Positions 9,003-17,564 are shown, counted from the stretch's first letter. The stretch: 64,000 bases of DNA from CAILDB01 sp049695975 (GCA_049695975.1 JBAVTE010000012.1:1-64000), one strand, 5' to 3'. The notes: generated by a model from the sequence alone, not told the origin. Numbers and translations: made by a program.

Positions 9003-9200
9003 CTATTCTCTAGATACTCCTGTAGCAGCTGGGCCTTTTTCACTCTGAACGACTTCAAAAGAAACGGCATCGCCGACTCTGAGTTCATCAAAAGTAACAC
9101 CAACGAGCTCTTTAGAATGGAAGAAAAGATCTTTTGCTTCACCTTCGCGAGCAATAAATCCAAATCCTTTCTGAGTAAGAGTTTTGATTGTTCCTGTCAT
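9003..9200 (-). CDS. Cold-shock domain protein
   Basis: 65 residues, the full length of a single cold-shock OB-fold. The RNP1-like motif KGFGFIARE (residues 11-19) and RNP2-like DLFFHSKEL (24-32) carry the aromatic residues that contact single-stranded nucleic acid. GDAVSFEVVQSEKGPAATGV completes the barrel. The likely role is RNA chaperone/antiterminator. Monocistronic: the leaderless -10 box lies 6 nt before the ATG and the terminator at 8955-8998 lies just past the stop. Divergent from efp. Confidence 0.93.
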   Translation of the reverse strand: MTGTIKTLTQKGFGFIAREGEAKDLFFHSKELVGVTFDELRVGDAVSFEVVQSEKGPAATGVSRE

Positions 9201-9212
9201 GATATTGTTATA
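9201..9212 (-). promoter_or_regulatory. Leaderless cold-shock gene promoter
   Basis: TATAAC at 9207-9212 (minus strand) followed by 6 nt and the ATG. The predicted +1 is the A of the ATG, so the long 5' leader known from E. coli cspA is absent here. Confidence 0.5.
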
Positions 9213-9310
9213 TTTATTATTTTACTTGAAACTTCGACGATGTTCCTGTGTCTAAACACTGTGAACTATAGTAACACAGTCTTCTATTATTACCTAATGG
9301 TAATAGAAGA

Positions 9311-9349
9311 TAGACTTTTTAACATTTTTTGTATAGAATCAAGAACATT
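9311..9349 (+). promoter_or_regulatory. efp promoter
   Basis: TAGACT (9311-9316), 17-nt spacer, TAGAAT (9334-9339). The predicted start is about 4 nt before the ATG at 9350. Two imperfect hairpins lie just upstream (9263-9285 and 9281-9312). Confidence 0.5.
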
Positions 9350-9916
9350 ATGGGAATATTAGAATATAGCGAAGTCACAGAGAGAAAATATATTGTTTTT
9401 GAAGGGCAACCTTATGAGGTTATTTCGTCACATGTTTTTAGAAAACAGATGAGAAAGCCCGTAAATGCTACAAAACTCCGAAATATGATCACTGGGAAAA
9501 TTACCGAGATTTCTTTTCATCAATCAGAAAAAGTGAAAGAGGCAGATATAGAGATTAAAAATGCCAAGTTTTTGTATAAGACAAAAGGTGAATTTTGGTT
9601 TTGTGAACCAGAAGACCCAAGCAAGAGATTCAAACTTGAAGAAGCTATCATGGGTGATCAGTCTAGATTTATGAAAGCAAACTCTCTAATAGAAATTATG
9701 ATTTTTGAAGAAAAGATTATTGGTACCAAACTACCGATAAAAGTGGAACTCAAAGTGACCGAGGCCCCGCCAGCAGTGAAAGGCGATACAGCAACAGGCG
9801 GTACAAAACAAATTACTCTTGAAACAGGAGCTGTCATAAACGCTCCCCTATTTGTAAATGAAGGAGATACCGTTAGTATAAATACTGTGACAGGAGAATA
9901 TACGAGCAGAGTTTAA
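9350..9916 (+). CDS. efp: Translation elongation factor P, atypical loop
   Basis: 188 residues from the ATG at 9350; an upstream TTG in frame lies inside the promoter and is rejected. Three-domain EF-P relieves ribosome stalling at polyproline stretches. Domain I ends in the loop segment HVFRKQMRKPVNATKLRN, where the usual P-G-K-G-G tip is replaced and one residue longer. Hence the modifiable lysine of the E. coli type is not at its usual place. Domains II and III look complete (GEFWFCEPEDPSKRF, GDTVSINTVTGEYTSRV). Similar loops occur, to my knowledge, in other Patescibacteria. Its stop codon lies at the edge of the outer stem of the cruciform element shared with the convergent recA. Confidence 0.93.
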   Translation: MGILEYSEVTERKYIVFEGQPYEVISSHVFRKQMRKPVNATKLRNMITGKITEISFHQSEKVKEADIEIKNAKFLYKTKGEFWFCEPEDPSKRFKLEEAIMGDQSRFMKANSLIEIMIFEEKIIGTKLPIKVELKVTEAPPAVKGDTATGGTKQITLETGAVINAPLFVNEGDTVSINTVTGEYTSRV

Positions 9917-10065
9917 AAACGCAAGAAAAAAGGAAACCCTCCACAAAATACTTTTGCCCATCACGAAAATTTTTTGCTAAAAATTTTCTCTGTCCGTCGC
10001 CAGTCGCGACTCCCAAGGATGTTCAAAAGTACTTTGTTACAAGTTTCCTTTTTTCTTGCGTTTTT
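9915..10065. repeat. Cruciform intergenic element, copy A (efp/recA)
   Basis: A perfect 23-bp outer inverted repeat (9915-9937 with 10043-10065) starts at the stop codons of both converging genes. An imperfect second stem follows (acaaaatacttttgcccat with its partner at 10021-10042). Inside, read on the minus strand, are hairpin 1 GTCGC-GACTG-GCGAC (9996-10010) and hairpin 2, an AT stem closed by loop AGC (about 9964-9990). It shares this architecture with copies at 11489, 49013 and 62363. The T-rich outer arms should also terminate both genes. Confidence 0.85.
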
Positions 10066-11101
10066 AAATTTCCTTCAACTTCGCTTTGATTTCTTTCAAA
10101 ATATCGTTTGCAATTTTTGTGTTATCACGGAGAAATTGGCGAGTAGCGTCGTAACCACGGCCTAGTTTTGTCTCACCATATTCATAGGAATTTCCAGATT
10201 TTTTGAGAATTCCCTGACTCTCTCCAAGGGCAATAATCTCCCCTTCCTTTGAAATGCCTTCGTTGTACATAAGATCAAATTCTGTCTGTTTGAAAGGAGC
10301 AGCCACTTTATTTTTGACAACCTTTACTCTGACACGACCACCCATTATTTCCTCGCCTTTCTTTATTTGTGCAATTCTGCGAATATCTAGACGAACTGAA
10401 GTGTAAAACTTGAGTGCCTTTCCGCCGGGTGTCGTCTCTGGATTACCAAACATCACACCGATCTGCATTCTGATCTGGTTTATGAAAATAACTATTGTCT
10501 TGGACCTTGCAACTATAGCAGTAAGCTTTCTGAGTGCTTGTGACATAAGTCTAGCTTGCTTACCGACATGATATGCACCCATATCGCCTTCTATTTCATC
10601 CTTTGGAGTGAGAGCGGCTACGGAGTCGATGACAATCACATCCATTTTTCCAGATCTGACCAAGCTATCGACAATCTCAAGTCCTTGTTCACCTGTGTCT
10701 GGCTGAGAAATTAAAAGCTGATCTATTTTTACACCGATTTTCTTTGCATATTCCGGATCCATTGCGTGTTCTGCGTCTATGTAGGCACAAATACCTCCCT
10801 TTTTCTGTGCTTCAGCCACTACATGCAGAGCGAGGGTGGTCTTACCAGATGATTCTGGACCAAAGATCTCAACTATTCTGCCTCTTGGAAGACCACCGAC
10901 GCCGAGTGCGGCATCTAGGCCAATAGAACCAGTCGAAATGGCGTCCACATCTACATGAGGTTTTTCTCCAAGCATCATTATGGACTCATCACCAAATTTT
11001 GCTTTAATTGCATTTAGAGTGTCCTCTATTTTCTGATCTTTTACATCCAGAGTATTTTTTACTTCTTTTTCCTTCACTTCCTTCCCAAATTTTTTCGCCA
11101 T
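10064..11101 (-). CDS. recA: Recombinase RecA
   Basis: 345 residues, standard length. The ATP-dependent strand-exchange filament protein of homologous recombination and SOS. Walker A GPESSGKTTL is at residues 81-90. The sequence also contains DAEHAMDPEYA, the Walker B region VIVIDSVAALTPK, the L2 loop FINQIRMQIGVMFGNPETTPGG, and the C-terminal YEGETKLGRG-type segment. Its gene starts 4 nt after a small membrane-protein gene and is probably cotranscribed with it. The stop codon sits at the edge of cruciform element A. No LexA-type operator is evident upstream. Confidence 0.97.
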   Translation of the reverse strand: MAKKFGKEVKEKEVKNTLDVKDQKIEDTLNAIKAKFGDESIMMLGEKPHVDVDAISTGSIGLDAALGVGGLPRGRIVEIFGPESSGKTTLALHVVAEAQKKGGICAYIDAEHAMDPEYAKKIGVKIDQLLISQPDTGEQGLEIVDSLVRSGKMDVIVIDSVAALTPKDEIEGDMGAYHVGKQARLMSQALRKLTAIVARSKTIVIFINQIRMQIGVMFGNPETTPGGKALKFYTSVRLDIRRIAQIKKGEEIMGGRVRVKVVKNKVAAPFKQTEFDLMYNEGISKEGEIIALGESQGILKKSGNSYEYGETKLGRGYDATRQFLRDNTKIANDILKEIKAKLKEI

Positions 11102-11105
11102 TTTA

Positions 11106-11444
11106 TTATTTTGTTAAATTATTAATTTTTTTCCTATTTTTAATATTACCATAAATCCAGCCAACTATAGATCCAAAAATAAAATATGTTATTGAACTAA
11201 ATATAATTATCGCAACATATGCCCAAAAAGGTGATGATGTTAATATCAAGGATGGAGTGAATAATAATCCTAAAATTAATCCAGGGAAAGAAACTGCAAG
11301 AGTAATAATTCTTTCCCCTCCTTGGAAAATTAGATTAGCTAAATAAGCAGTAAGAAACATCAAAATCGATATCGAAAACCCAACGCCACCTCCTTTTTCC
11401 CAATATGGCCAATCTTTCCAAAATTTCATTTTATTCAAGATCAT
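11106..11444 (-). CDS. Small three-helix membrane protein upstream of recA
   Basis: 112 residues. A charged/aromatic N-terminus (MKFWKDWPYWEKGGGVG) precedes three hydrophobic segments at about residues 22-40, 46-66 and 72-97, and the protein ends in a basic tail. No catalytic motif or known family. It may begin at the internal ATG six codons in (MKFWKDW). It lies between cruciform element C and recA, 4 nt upstream of recA, so it probably heads the recA transcript. A function in DNA repair is not implied by the sequence. Confidence 0.65.
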   Translation of the reverse strand: MILNKMKFWKDWPYWEKGGGVGFSISILMFLTAYLANLIFQGGERIITLAVSFPGLILGLLFTPSLILTSSPFWAYVAIIIFSSITYFIFGSIVGWIYGNIKNRKKINNLTK

Positions 11445-11488
11445 TAATTAATAAATGTAGTAATATTCTATCATATAAAGAAAAAACA

Positions 11489-11631
11489 AGAAAATTTTAT
11501 TAGGGGTGGCGATCCTGTTCCTTTTGAACTGACTTGGGAGGCTGACTGAGCCGAGCACGAGGAATTTTTTAGCAAAAAAATATCCGTGCAGTTCAAAAGG
11601 AATGGGTCGACAGGACCCCGATAAATTTTCT
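11489..11631. repeat. Cruciform intergenic element, copy C (rpsR downstream)
   Basis: The outer arms pair agaaaatttta with taaattttct, ggggt with acccc, and gttccttttgaactg with cagttcaaaaggaat. Inside, on the plus strand, are hairpin 1 GGCT-GACTG-AGCC (11540-11552) and hairpin 2, GGAATTTTTT-AGC-AAAAAAATATCC. It lies past the stop of rpsR and would terminate the rpsF-ssb-rpsR operon. Its right arm (11586-11629) recurs as a solo copy at 63584-63627 with 41 of 44 positions identical. Confidence 0.85.
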
Positions 11632-11649
11632 AGTTTTTTCTGCCCTACT

Positions 11650-11856
11650 TTATCTTGAAACAAAAGGCATTAGTGCCATATATCTCGCTCTTTTTATAGC
11701 TTCAGAAAGTTGTCTTTGGCTTCTGGCGCAGACAGAGGTTTTCTTTTTGCCATTCATTCTGGCATGAGGATTAACAAACTTCTTCAAGAGTTCTATATCT
11801 TTATAATCTACGTGCTTTATATTATTTTGTGAGAAAAAACATTGTTTATTTATCAT
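11650..11856 (-). CDS. rpsR: 30S ribosomal protein bS18
   Basis: 68 residues. The family core is clear: VDYKDIELLKKFVNPHARM, then KKTSVCARSQRQLSEAIKRAR and the C-terminal RYMALMPFVSR, which matches the R-Y-x-x-L-x-P-F end of bS18. It binds S6 on the platform of the small subunit. It starts 12 nt after ssb. bL9, which follows rpsR in many bacteria, is absent; the operon ends at cruciform element C. Confidence 0.95.
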   Translation of the reverse strand: MINKQCFFSQNNIKHVDYKDIELLKKFVNPHARMNGKKKTSVCARSQRQLSEAIKRARYMALMPFVSR

Positions 11857-11867
11857 ATTATTTAAAA

Positions 11868-12329
11868 TTAAAACGGTATATCTTCTGGATTAATTTCTTC
11901 TGTTGGATAATCTATTGTATCCATTTTGTCTGCTTTTTTGTTGTCCTCTTCTGGTGCCTTCGCCGATACATTTGATTTTGGAGTGTATGTTCCCCCGCTT
12001 CCACTCGGTCTCGGACCAAACTGAACACGGTCCGCAATAATTTCCATTTTATAATTTTTCTTTCCATCGGTCTCCCAACTTCTTGTCTGCATTCTTCCTT
12101 CTACCAAAACATTACTACCTTTTTTCAAATATTGGCCCACGGTTTCAGCTTGTTTACCAAAAACAACGACATTATGAAAATCAGCAGCTTCTTGTTTTGC
12201 ACCATTTTTATCTTTCCAAACCCTATTTGTAGCGACAGAAAAAGATGCGACTTGAATTCCTGAAGGAAGAGCTCTCATTTCTGGATCTCTTGTCAAATTA
12301 CCGACTACGAATGCTTTGTTTAAATACAT
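11868..12329 (-). CDS. ssb: Single-stranded DNA-binding protein
   Basis: 153 residues. The OB-fold occupies residues 1-105 (NKAFVVGNLTRDPEMRALPSG, ADFHNVVVFGKQAETVGQYL, KGSNVLVEGRMQTRSWETDG). A Gly/Ser-rich linker follows, then an acidic tail ending EEINPEDIPF. The terminal D-x-P-F motif is the docking site used by SSB partners (RecO, PriA, exonucleases) in known systems; recO also lies in this window. Middle gene of rpsF-ssb-rpsR. Confidence 0.97.
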   Translation of the reverse strand: MYLNKAFVVGNLTRDPEMRALPSGIQVASFSVATNRVWKDKNGAKQEAADFHNVVVFGKQAETVGQYLKKGSNVLVEGRMQTRSWETDGKKNYKMEIIADRVQFGPRPSGSGGTYTPKSNVSAKAPEEDNKKADKMDTIDYPTEEINPEDIPF

Positions 12330-12356
12330 TTTAAAAAATTATTTAATGATATATAA

Positions 12357-12887
12357 TTATACTCCTTCACTCACAAGATCGTCTATTGACTTGTCTATAT
12401 CCTCAACAGAAGCTGGCTTGACCTCTGTCTTCTCCTTCTCTGCCTTCTCTGCCTTTTCTGCCTTTTCAGACTTTTCTAATTTAAATTTAACTTCCTTTGC
12501 AACAAAAGAAAGTGATTTAGGATAAAACATTGTATTTTCTCTCACTGTTTTGATCACAAGATATCTAAGAACTGACTCATTTGATTTCATAAAAGAATCA
12601 ATCTTTGTAATATCCCCTCCTTCTGTAAGTGCAAACTTTATAAAACCAAAATATGCTTTATCAAACTTTTTGTATGTGCCACCAAAAGCTTTCTTGATAG
12701 TATAAGTAAGTGGTCGAAGTTTTGGATTTTCCTCAGAGATAATAACTGAATTTTCTTTAGCCAAAATCTCTTTGATTTTCTCTACTTCTCCTGGGACGTT
12801 TTCTTCTGCAATAGAAGAAATAAGGTGATAGCCCACCTCATATACTTTTTCGTCTATTTTCTTTGCAATTATTTCCTTCTTTTCCAT
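12357..12887 (-). CDS. rpsF: 30S ribosomal protein bS6 with charged C-terminal extension
   Basis: About 176 residues from the ATG at 12887 (MEKKEIIAKK); an ATG two codons upstream (12893) is the alternative. The ferredoxin-like S6 core spans residues 15-115 (YEVGYHLISSI, LRPLTYTIKKAFGGTYKKF, YFGFIKFALTEG, SVLRYLVIKTVRE). A long extension follows with KAE repeats (EKAEKAEKAEKEKTE) and an acidic end, longer than the 95-135 residues usual for bS6. First gene of rpsF-ssb-rpsR. The promoter TTGCGT-17-TAGTAT places the transcription start about 2 nt before the ATG at 12887, which is why I prefer that start. Confidence 0.92.
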   Translation of the reverse strand: MEKKEIIAKKIDEKVYEVGYHLISSIAEENVPGEVEKIKEILAKENSVIISEENPKLRPLTYTIKKAFGGTYKKFDKAYFGFIKFALTEGGDITKIDSFMKSNESVLRYLVIKTVRENTMFYPKSLSFVAKEVKFKLEKSEKAEKAEKAEKEKTEVKPASVEDIDKSIDDLVSEGV

Positions 12888-12924
12888 AGCCATAAATACT
12901 AGCACAGAGAAAACCAAAACGCAA
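12888..12924 (-). promoter_or_regulatory. rpsF-ssb-rpsR promoter
   Basis: TTGCGT (12919-12924), exactly 17 nt, TAGTAT (12896-12901) with an extended TG one base upstream of the -10. The predicted leader is about 2 nt for the ATG at 12887. Confidence 0.65.
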
Positions 12925-12927
12925 TAT

Positions 12928-14196
12928 CTAAAATTTTAGTATTTTTTCGAACATAGTTTTATCTTTAAATTTCCCCACAATAGACAAATTCAACTTTTTA
13001 TCCACAAAAATTTCATTTGCTAGTTTTCTGATTTCTTCTGCCGTTACAGCTTTTATTTCTTTTATTCTATCTTCTGGATTTCCTATCTTTTTCTTAAAAG
13101 CTTCTTGGAAACCATAAAATTCAGCAATAGAATCTGAAGATTCTAGACTAAGTTTCAAATTTCCTATAAGCATACTTTTTACTTTATCCAGCTCTTCTTT
13201 TGAAACTAATTCTTCCTTCAAGCGAGCAAACTCCTCGATAATTGCTTTTATTGCAATACCAATTCTTTTTGTGTCCACACCAGCTGATACTACAAAAACT
13301 CCGTGGTCCGTAGATGAATCTTGCCCTGCATGAACATAATAGCAGATACCAAGATCCTCTCTCATTTTTGTAAAAAGTCTAGAAGACATTCCCCCGCCCA
13401 GAATTCCAGAAAGTAATCGTGCAACTGAAATGTTGTCCTTGTACATATCGAGAGACCGAACACCGAGAATGATATGTGTCTGATCTGTGTCTTTGAAATA
13501 TAGACCGACTTGCGGTTTCTTTTGGGTTTCTTTAACCCCCTTCTTGCCATATTTTTTGGAAACAGAAATTTTAGAAAAAGATTTTTTTACCATATCAAAA
13601 GCTTTTTTCTCTTCTACATTTCCAGCTACTACCACAGTGGTCGCCTCAGCGACATAATGTTTCTTACGATAATCCACAAAATCAGATCTTTTCATCTTTA
13701 AAATATTTTCTTTTAGACCTGCTATAGACCACCCTGCTGGCACATCTCCATAAAGAAGCTTACTAAACTCTTCTTCCACAATTCTCTGAGGAAGATCCTT
13801 ATACATATTTATTTCTTCCAGAATAACTCCTTTTTCTTTTTCCATTTCTTTTTCAGAAAAAGTGGAATTCTGATAGATATCAGAAACTACATCAAGTATT
13901 TTTTCGAAACTTGCATTGTCAGCTTTTGCAAAATATCCTGTATATTCTTGGCCAGTAAATGCATTATAATGGGCACCAAGTTCGTCTAATTCAAAAGAAA
14001 TTTCCTTGTGTGTAAGTCTTTTTTGAGTTCCCTTAAAACACATATGCTCTAGAAAATGAGAGATGCCATTATTTTCTTTTTGTTCATATTTGGAGCCTGC
14101 TTCAACAAGTACCAAGACTGTTACAGTAGGATTTTCTTTCATCGGTACAACAACAATCCTAAGGCCGTTTGATAAAACTTTTTTTGTGTAATTCAT
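12928..14196 (-). CDS. M16-family zinc peptidase (processing-peptidase-like)
   Basis: 422 residues, the normal size of a single-chain M16B peptidase. The inverted zinc motif H47-F-L-E50-H51 is intact (GISHFLEHMCFKG) and the distal acidic ligand region EKGVILEEINMYKD follows about 75 residues later. A second, non-catalytic repeat contains the substrate-binding DLGICYYVHAG-type segment. Family members degrade or process short polypeptides in the cytoplasm or periplasm; no signal peptide is seen here. Monocistronic with a leaderless promoter (TATGAT, 6 nt, ATG). It ends 40 bp before rpsF. Confidence 0.92.
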   Translation of the reverse strand: MNYTKKVLSNGLRIVVVPMKENPTVTVLVLVEAGSKYEQKENNGISHFLEHMCFKGTQKRLTHKEISFELDELGAHYNAFTGQEYTGYFAKADNASFEKILDVVSDIYQNSTFSEKEMEKEKGVILEEINMYKDLPQRIVEEEFSKLLYGDVPAGWSIAGLKENILKMKRSDFVDYRKKHYVAEATTVVVAGNVEEKKAFDMVKKSFSKISVSKKYGKKGVKETQKKPQVGLYFKDTDQTHIILGVRSLDMYKDNISVARLLSGILGGGMSSRLFTKMREDLGICYYVHAGQDSSTDHGVFVVSAGVDTKRIGIAIKAIIEEFARLKEELVSKEELDKVKSMLIGNLKLSLESSDSIAEFYGFQEAFKKKIGNPEDRIKEIKAVTAEEIRKLANEIFVDKKLNLSIVGKFKDKTMFEKILKF

Positions 14197-14208
14197 CTTT
14201 GTATCATA
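14197..14208 (-). promoter_or_regulatory. Leaderless promoter of the M16 peptidase
   Basis: TATGAT at 14203-14208 (minus strand), 6 nt, then the ATG. It overlaps the flank of the glyS terminator just upstream. Confidence 0.55.
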
Positions 14209-14223
14209 TTAGAAAAATGATGA

Positions 14224-14268
14224 AAAGAAAAGGGGCACGCGCATCAGATGCGCGGGCCCCTTTTCTTT
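14224..14268. terminator. glyS terminator, double stem
   Basis: A 13-bp outer stem (aaagaaaaggggc / gccccttttcttt) encloses a 7-bp inner stem (cgcgcat/atgcgcg). It lies 3 bp past the glyS stop, so it closes the glyS transcript. Confidence 0.9.
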
Positions 14269-14271
14269 GAT

Positions 14272-15600
14272 TTACATTAATTTCTCTTGTAAAAAATTTA
14301 CGAGCTCTTCTATTTTTATCCTTTCCTGCTTTCCAGAATCCCTATCACGCACCGTGACGGTATTGTCTTTCTCAATAGTATCAAAATCCACAGTCACACA
14401 AAATGGCGTCCCGATTTCATCTTGTCTTCTGTATCTTTTACCAATATTTCCGTTATCGTCAAACATCACAGCTCCAAATTTCTTTTTCAAATCTTCATAC
14501 ACTTCTCTCGCTTTTTCCACAAGAGTAGGCTTATTTTTCAAAAGTGGAAATACAGCAATTTTTATTGGTGCTATTCCTGGGACAAACTTGAGATAAGTTC
14601 GCACTTCGCCCCCCATCTCATCTTCTGTATATGCATCCGATAAAATGGCAAGAACCGTTCTGTCTACACCAAAAGATGGCTCCACACAATGTGGAATAAT
14701 TTTTGTTTTTGTCTCTTCATCTAAATATTCCAAATTCACGCCACTCGACTCCATATGCCTACCGAGATCATAGTCCGTTCTATAAGCTAAACCGTAAAGC
14801 TCATTTCTACCAAAAGGAAATTCGAATTCAAAATCAATCGTTCTCTTTGAATAAAAAGCTCTGTCAGCATCAGGAATCTCGTGTTCATAGACATGTTCTT
14901 TCTTCAACCCAATTTCTTTTGTAAAATCCAACATTTCTTTTCTGAAATCTTCAAAAACTTTTTCCCAACCATCTGGTTTTATCAAGTATTCAATTTCCAT
15001 TTGTTCAAACTCTCGTGTTCTAAACAAAAAATCTCTTGGAGCAATTTCATTTCGGAAAGCCTTGCCTATCTGTGCCATACCAAAGGGAAGCTTGGGATGA
15101 TATGAATCAATAATATTTTTATAATTTACAAACATTCCCTGTGCTGTCTCTGGGCGAAGATAAGAAATAGAATTTTCATCTTCGATGGCACCCACTGAAG
15201 TTTTAAAAAGCATATTAAACTGTCTTTCCTCCCCCATTTCGCCACCACAATCAGGACATTTGAGAGGATTTTCAAGTTGATCACTTCTGAATCTTTTCTT
15301 GCACTTTTTGCACTCTGTAAGTGGATCAGAAAAACCACCGACGTGGCCTGTAGCTTTCCACACATTTTGATTCATAAGGATAGTGGCATCTACTCCATAC
15401 ATATCTTCCCTATCCGTGACAAACTTCTTCCACCAAAAATTTTTAACGTTATTTTTGAGAGCTAGTCCAAGTGGCCCATAATCCCAAGTACCCGCAAGCC
15501 CTCCATAAATCTCAGACCCTTGATAAACAAAGCCCCTTCTCTTACAGAGAGAAATTATTTTTTCCATCAATTCGTTACTTTCTTTTTTTATTTTTGTCAT
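14272..15600 (-). CDS. glyS: Glycyl-tRNA synthetase, alpha2 (single-chain) type
   Basis: 442 residues, class II. The N-terminal segment KRRGFVYQGSEIYGGLAGTWDYGPLG is diagnostic. It is followed by a zinc-ribbon-like insert (CKKCKKRFRSDQLENPLKCPDCGG), motif 2 (FRNEIAPRDFLFRTREFEQME) and motif 3 (EPSFGVDRTVLAIL). The C-terminal anticodon-binding domain (about residues 345-440) includes PIKIAVFPLLKNK. This is the homodimeric form rather than the alpha2beta2 form of E. coli. It lies 23 nt downstream of a large exported-protein gene and may be partly cotranscribed. A possible own -10 (TATGAT) lies 11 nt before the ATG. Confidence 0.96.
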   Translation of the reverse strand: MTKIKKESNELMEKIISLCKRRGFVYQGSEIYGGLAGTWDYGPLGLALKNNVKNFWWKKFVTDREDMYGVDATILMNQNVWKATGHVGGFSDPLTECKKCKKRFRSDQLENPLKCPDCGGEMGEERQFNMLFKTSVGAIEDENSISYLRPETAQGMFVNYKNIIDSYHPKLPFGMAQIGKAFRNEIAPRDFLFRTREFEQMEIEYLIKPDGWEKVFEDFRKEMLDFTKEIGLKKEHVYEHEIPDADRAFYSKRTIDFEFEFPFGRNELYGLAYRTDYDLGRHMESSGVNLEYLDEETKTKIIPHCVEPSFGVDRTVLAILSDAYTEDEMGGEVRTYLKFVPGIAPIKIAVFPLLKNKPTLVEKAREVYEDLKKKFGAVMFDDNGNIGKRYRRQDEIGTPFCVTVDFDTIEKDNTVTVRDRDSGKQERIKIEELVNFLQEKLM

Positions 15601-15623
15601 ATGACTATTTAATCATAAAAAAA

Positions 15624-17543
15624 TTATTGTACAACTATACCACCTTTATCTGACATATTTGGATCAGTCTTAATCTCAGTAGTAATAGCCTGTTTTTTCT
15701 GTGTAACTGTGGTACCAGTAAAAGAATCTACACCAGAAATAATAGACTCATTTAAAATATCCGCGATATCACCCACTTGAGATAAACTTGGAGTAAAAGA
15801 AATCTGAAAAGAAACTTCTCTAACTGGAAGCGTCGTACCTGCACCTGCTTGAATATTGCCAATATTCCACACTATTTGATTGCTTGCCGAGTCATAAGAA
15901 ATATCTTCACTACTTGTATTAGATACTCCTACCCATTTCATATATGAGGGTAATGATGAAGATACTTTTGTATTTGTGACGTTGTTTGTAGGATTGGTTG
16001 CAGTCCATGTAATAGTGTATGTAGTTTCTTTTTCAGCTTTTGGAGGTATTGGACCAATATTTTTAAACGGCCCGATGAAGTAGTACCCTCTTGCGAGCAA
16101 AGCTATATCAGAAATAATTTTTATAGTTTTCGTCTCTGAATAAAAAACTTCTTTCTGGGTAGATGCGCTATCTGTCCTTCTACCTCGTACTGAAACATTA
16201 AAAGTGATTGAGGGGTTATTAAATATTGACCCAGTTTTTGACATACTAGAAAAAGCGGAAAAATTAAAAGAGCTATTTATGTTTTCTCCTGGTGCAAGTG
16301 AAGTAAAAGAAGAATTTGTCTGTTTATTAAAAACTATTTGATTGTCTATAGACTGATATATACCTCCATTTACTGAGACACTTGTCTTGTCTAAAATTAA
16401 CCCCTGAATAGAAATGTCTGTTTCCAAATCATAAATCGTATCAGATAAATTATTTGTCAGAATAATATCATTTTTTATACTTTTTCCGCTCAAGATAGCT
16501 ACTTCCTTACTAATATCTCCATTCGTGGACAAAACAAGATTAACAAAAGGTTTCCTTACAAAAATAGAAGTGGTAAAAGAAGCAAGAGACGTAGTGATAG
16601 ACCTATTATCAAGCTTATCTGGCATGCCTATATTAAATTTAAAAACTTTTTCTTCGCCGTCTTGCCCCGCAATAAGCCCAGATATTTTAATTTTTTTAAT
16701 AGCTCCTGGCTCGAAATCACCCAAATTCCAAATGTTGTTGCCCACTGAAGGTGTGATATCAGAACTTTTATAATCAAAACCAAAAGGATAATCCGCTCTC
16801 AAAGCCAAGTTTTTCACAATAGTCAAAGAATTTGATTTTACCTCAATATTAAAATCAGTTTTTTGATTTGCATTTACTTCAGAAGAATTAACCACCGTGA
16901 GATTTACGGGAGAAGAACTAATCAAAAAAGAAAATGTTTTATTTTTATAAAAAATACCGCTTGATCCTGGAATCCTATACTCTACGGTAATGTTTACATC
17001 TTTCTGACTATTTTCTTCTCCAAAGACTAAGGCATTTATCGTTTGGGTGACATTTTTACCCACAGATATATCACCCAAAGCCGTATCGTATCTTTTTAAT
17101 TCTGTAGATGGATTATTGGGGTCTGTCATACCAGTAGGATACTCTATGTGCAAATTTACTGACTCAAGAAGAGTAGTGTTGTTGTTGATGATTTCAATAT
17201 CCATCGGCAAAGACTCTCCCCCTCCGACAGAGACTGGTCCGCGCACAACCACATCAATATTATTGCCTGATATTACATTTGCGCCAAAGAAAAATTTATA
17301 AAAAGCAAAACCTGAAGCTGTAAAGAAAAACAAAAGTGCAATTAACAAAACTTTCATAAAAGGAAAATCCTGAGTACTTTCTTTTTCTAGGTCGGTATTG
17401 TCCCATGCGGTTGGTAAATCTGGCTTATGTAAACCAACACTATGCCTTTTGATAGTGCCATCGACAGAGCTCATATTTTTAGAATATAATTTATTTTTTA
17501 TTCCTTCTATTCTATCTTTTTCTTTATTTTCTTCTTCAAACAT
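15624..17543 (-). CDS. Membrane-anchored protein with repeated Ig-like/DUF11-type domains
   Basis: 639 residues. About 65 cytoplasmic, charged residues precede one membrane helix (VLLIALLFFFTASGFAFYKF). The exterior part is built of several beta-sandwich units of about 110-130 residues. The signals are NNTTLLESVNLHIEYPTGM, NSLTIVKNLALRADYPFGF, and the last unit ETTYTITWTATNPTNNVTN with WNIGNIQAGAG, which resembles DUF11/CARDB-type domains. There is no enzyme motif. It is a candidate scaffold or stalk on the cell surface. A TATAAT 8 nt before the ATG predicts a 2-nt leader. glyS follows 23 nt after the stop. Confidence 0.75.
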   Translation of the reverse strand: MFEEENKEKDRIEGIKNKLYSKNMSSVDGTIKRHSVGLHKPDLPTAWDNTDLEKESTQDFPFMKVLLIALLFFFTASGFAFYKFFFGANVISGNNIDVVVRGPVSVGGGESLPMDIEIINNNTTLLESVNLHIEYPTGMTDPNNPSTELKRYDTALGDISVGKNVTQTINALVFGEENSQKDVNITVEYRIPGSSGIFYKNKTFSFLISSSPVNLTVVNSSEVNANQKTDFNIEVKSNSLTIVKNLALRADYPFGFDYKSSDITPSVGNNIWNLGDFEPGAIKKIKISGLIAGQDGEEKVFKFNIGMPDKLDNRSITTSLASFTTSIFVRKPFVNLVLSTNGDISKEVAILSGKSIKNDIILTNNLSDTIYDLETDISIQGLILDKTSVSVNGGIYQSIDNQIVFNKQTNSSFTSLAPGENINSSFNFSAFSSMSKTGSIFNNPSITFNVSVRGRRTDSASTQKEVFYSETKTIKIISDIALLARGYYFIGPFKNIGPIPPKAEKETTYTITWTATNPTNNVTNTKVSSSLPSYMKWVGVSNTSSEDISYDSASNQIVWNIGNIQAGAGTTLPVREVSFQISFTPSLSQVGDIADILNESIISGVDSFTGTTVTQKKQAITTEIKTDPNMSDKGGIVVQ

Positions 17544-17557
17544 ATTCTTATATTATA
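17544..17557 (-). promoter_or_regulatory. Near-leaderless promoter
   Basis: TATAAT at 17552-17557 (minus strand), 8 nt upstream of the ATG of the exported Ig-like protein. The predicted leader is 2 nt. Confidence 0.5.
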
Positions 17558-17564
17558 ACATAAA

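Noticed and set aside
8843..9163. 106-codon minus-strand frame across the terminator and cold-shock gene
   Set aside because: It runs through the perfect terminator hairpin and overlaps the cold-shock gene in another frame.
11448..11663. 71-codon minus-strand frame between rpsR and the small membrane-protein gene
   Set aside because: It lies entirely in cruciform element C and is made of its arms; no protein-like composition or promoter.
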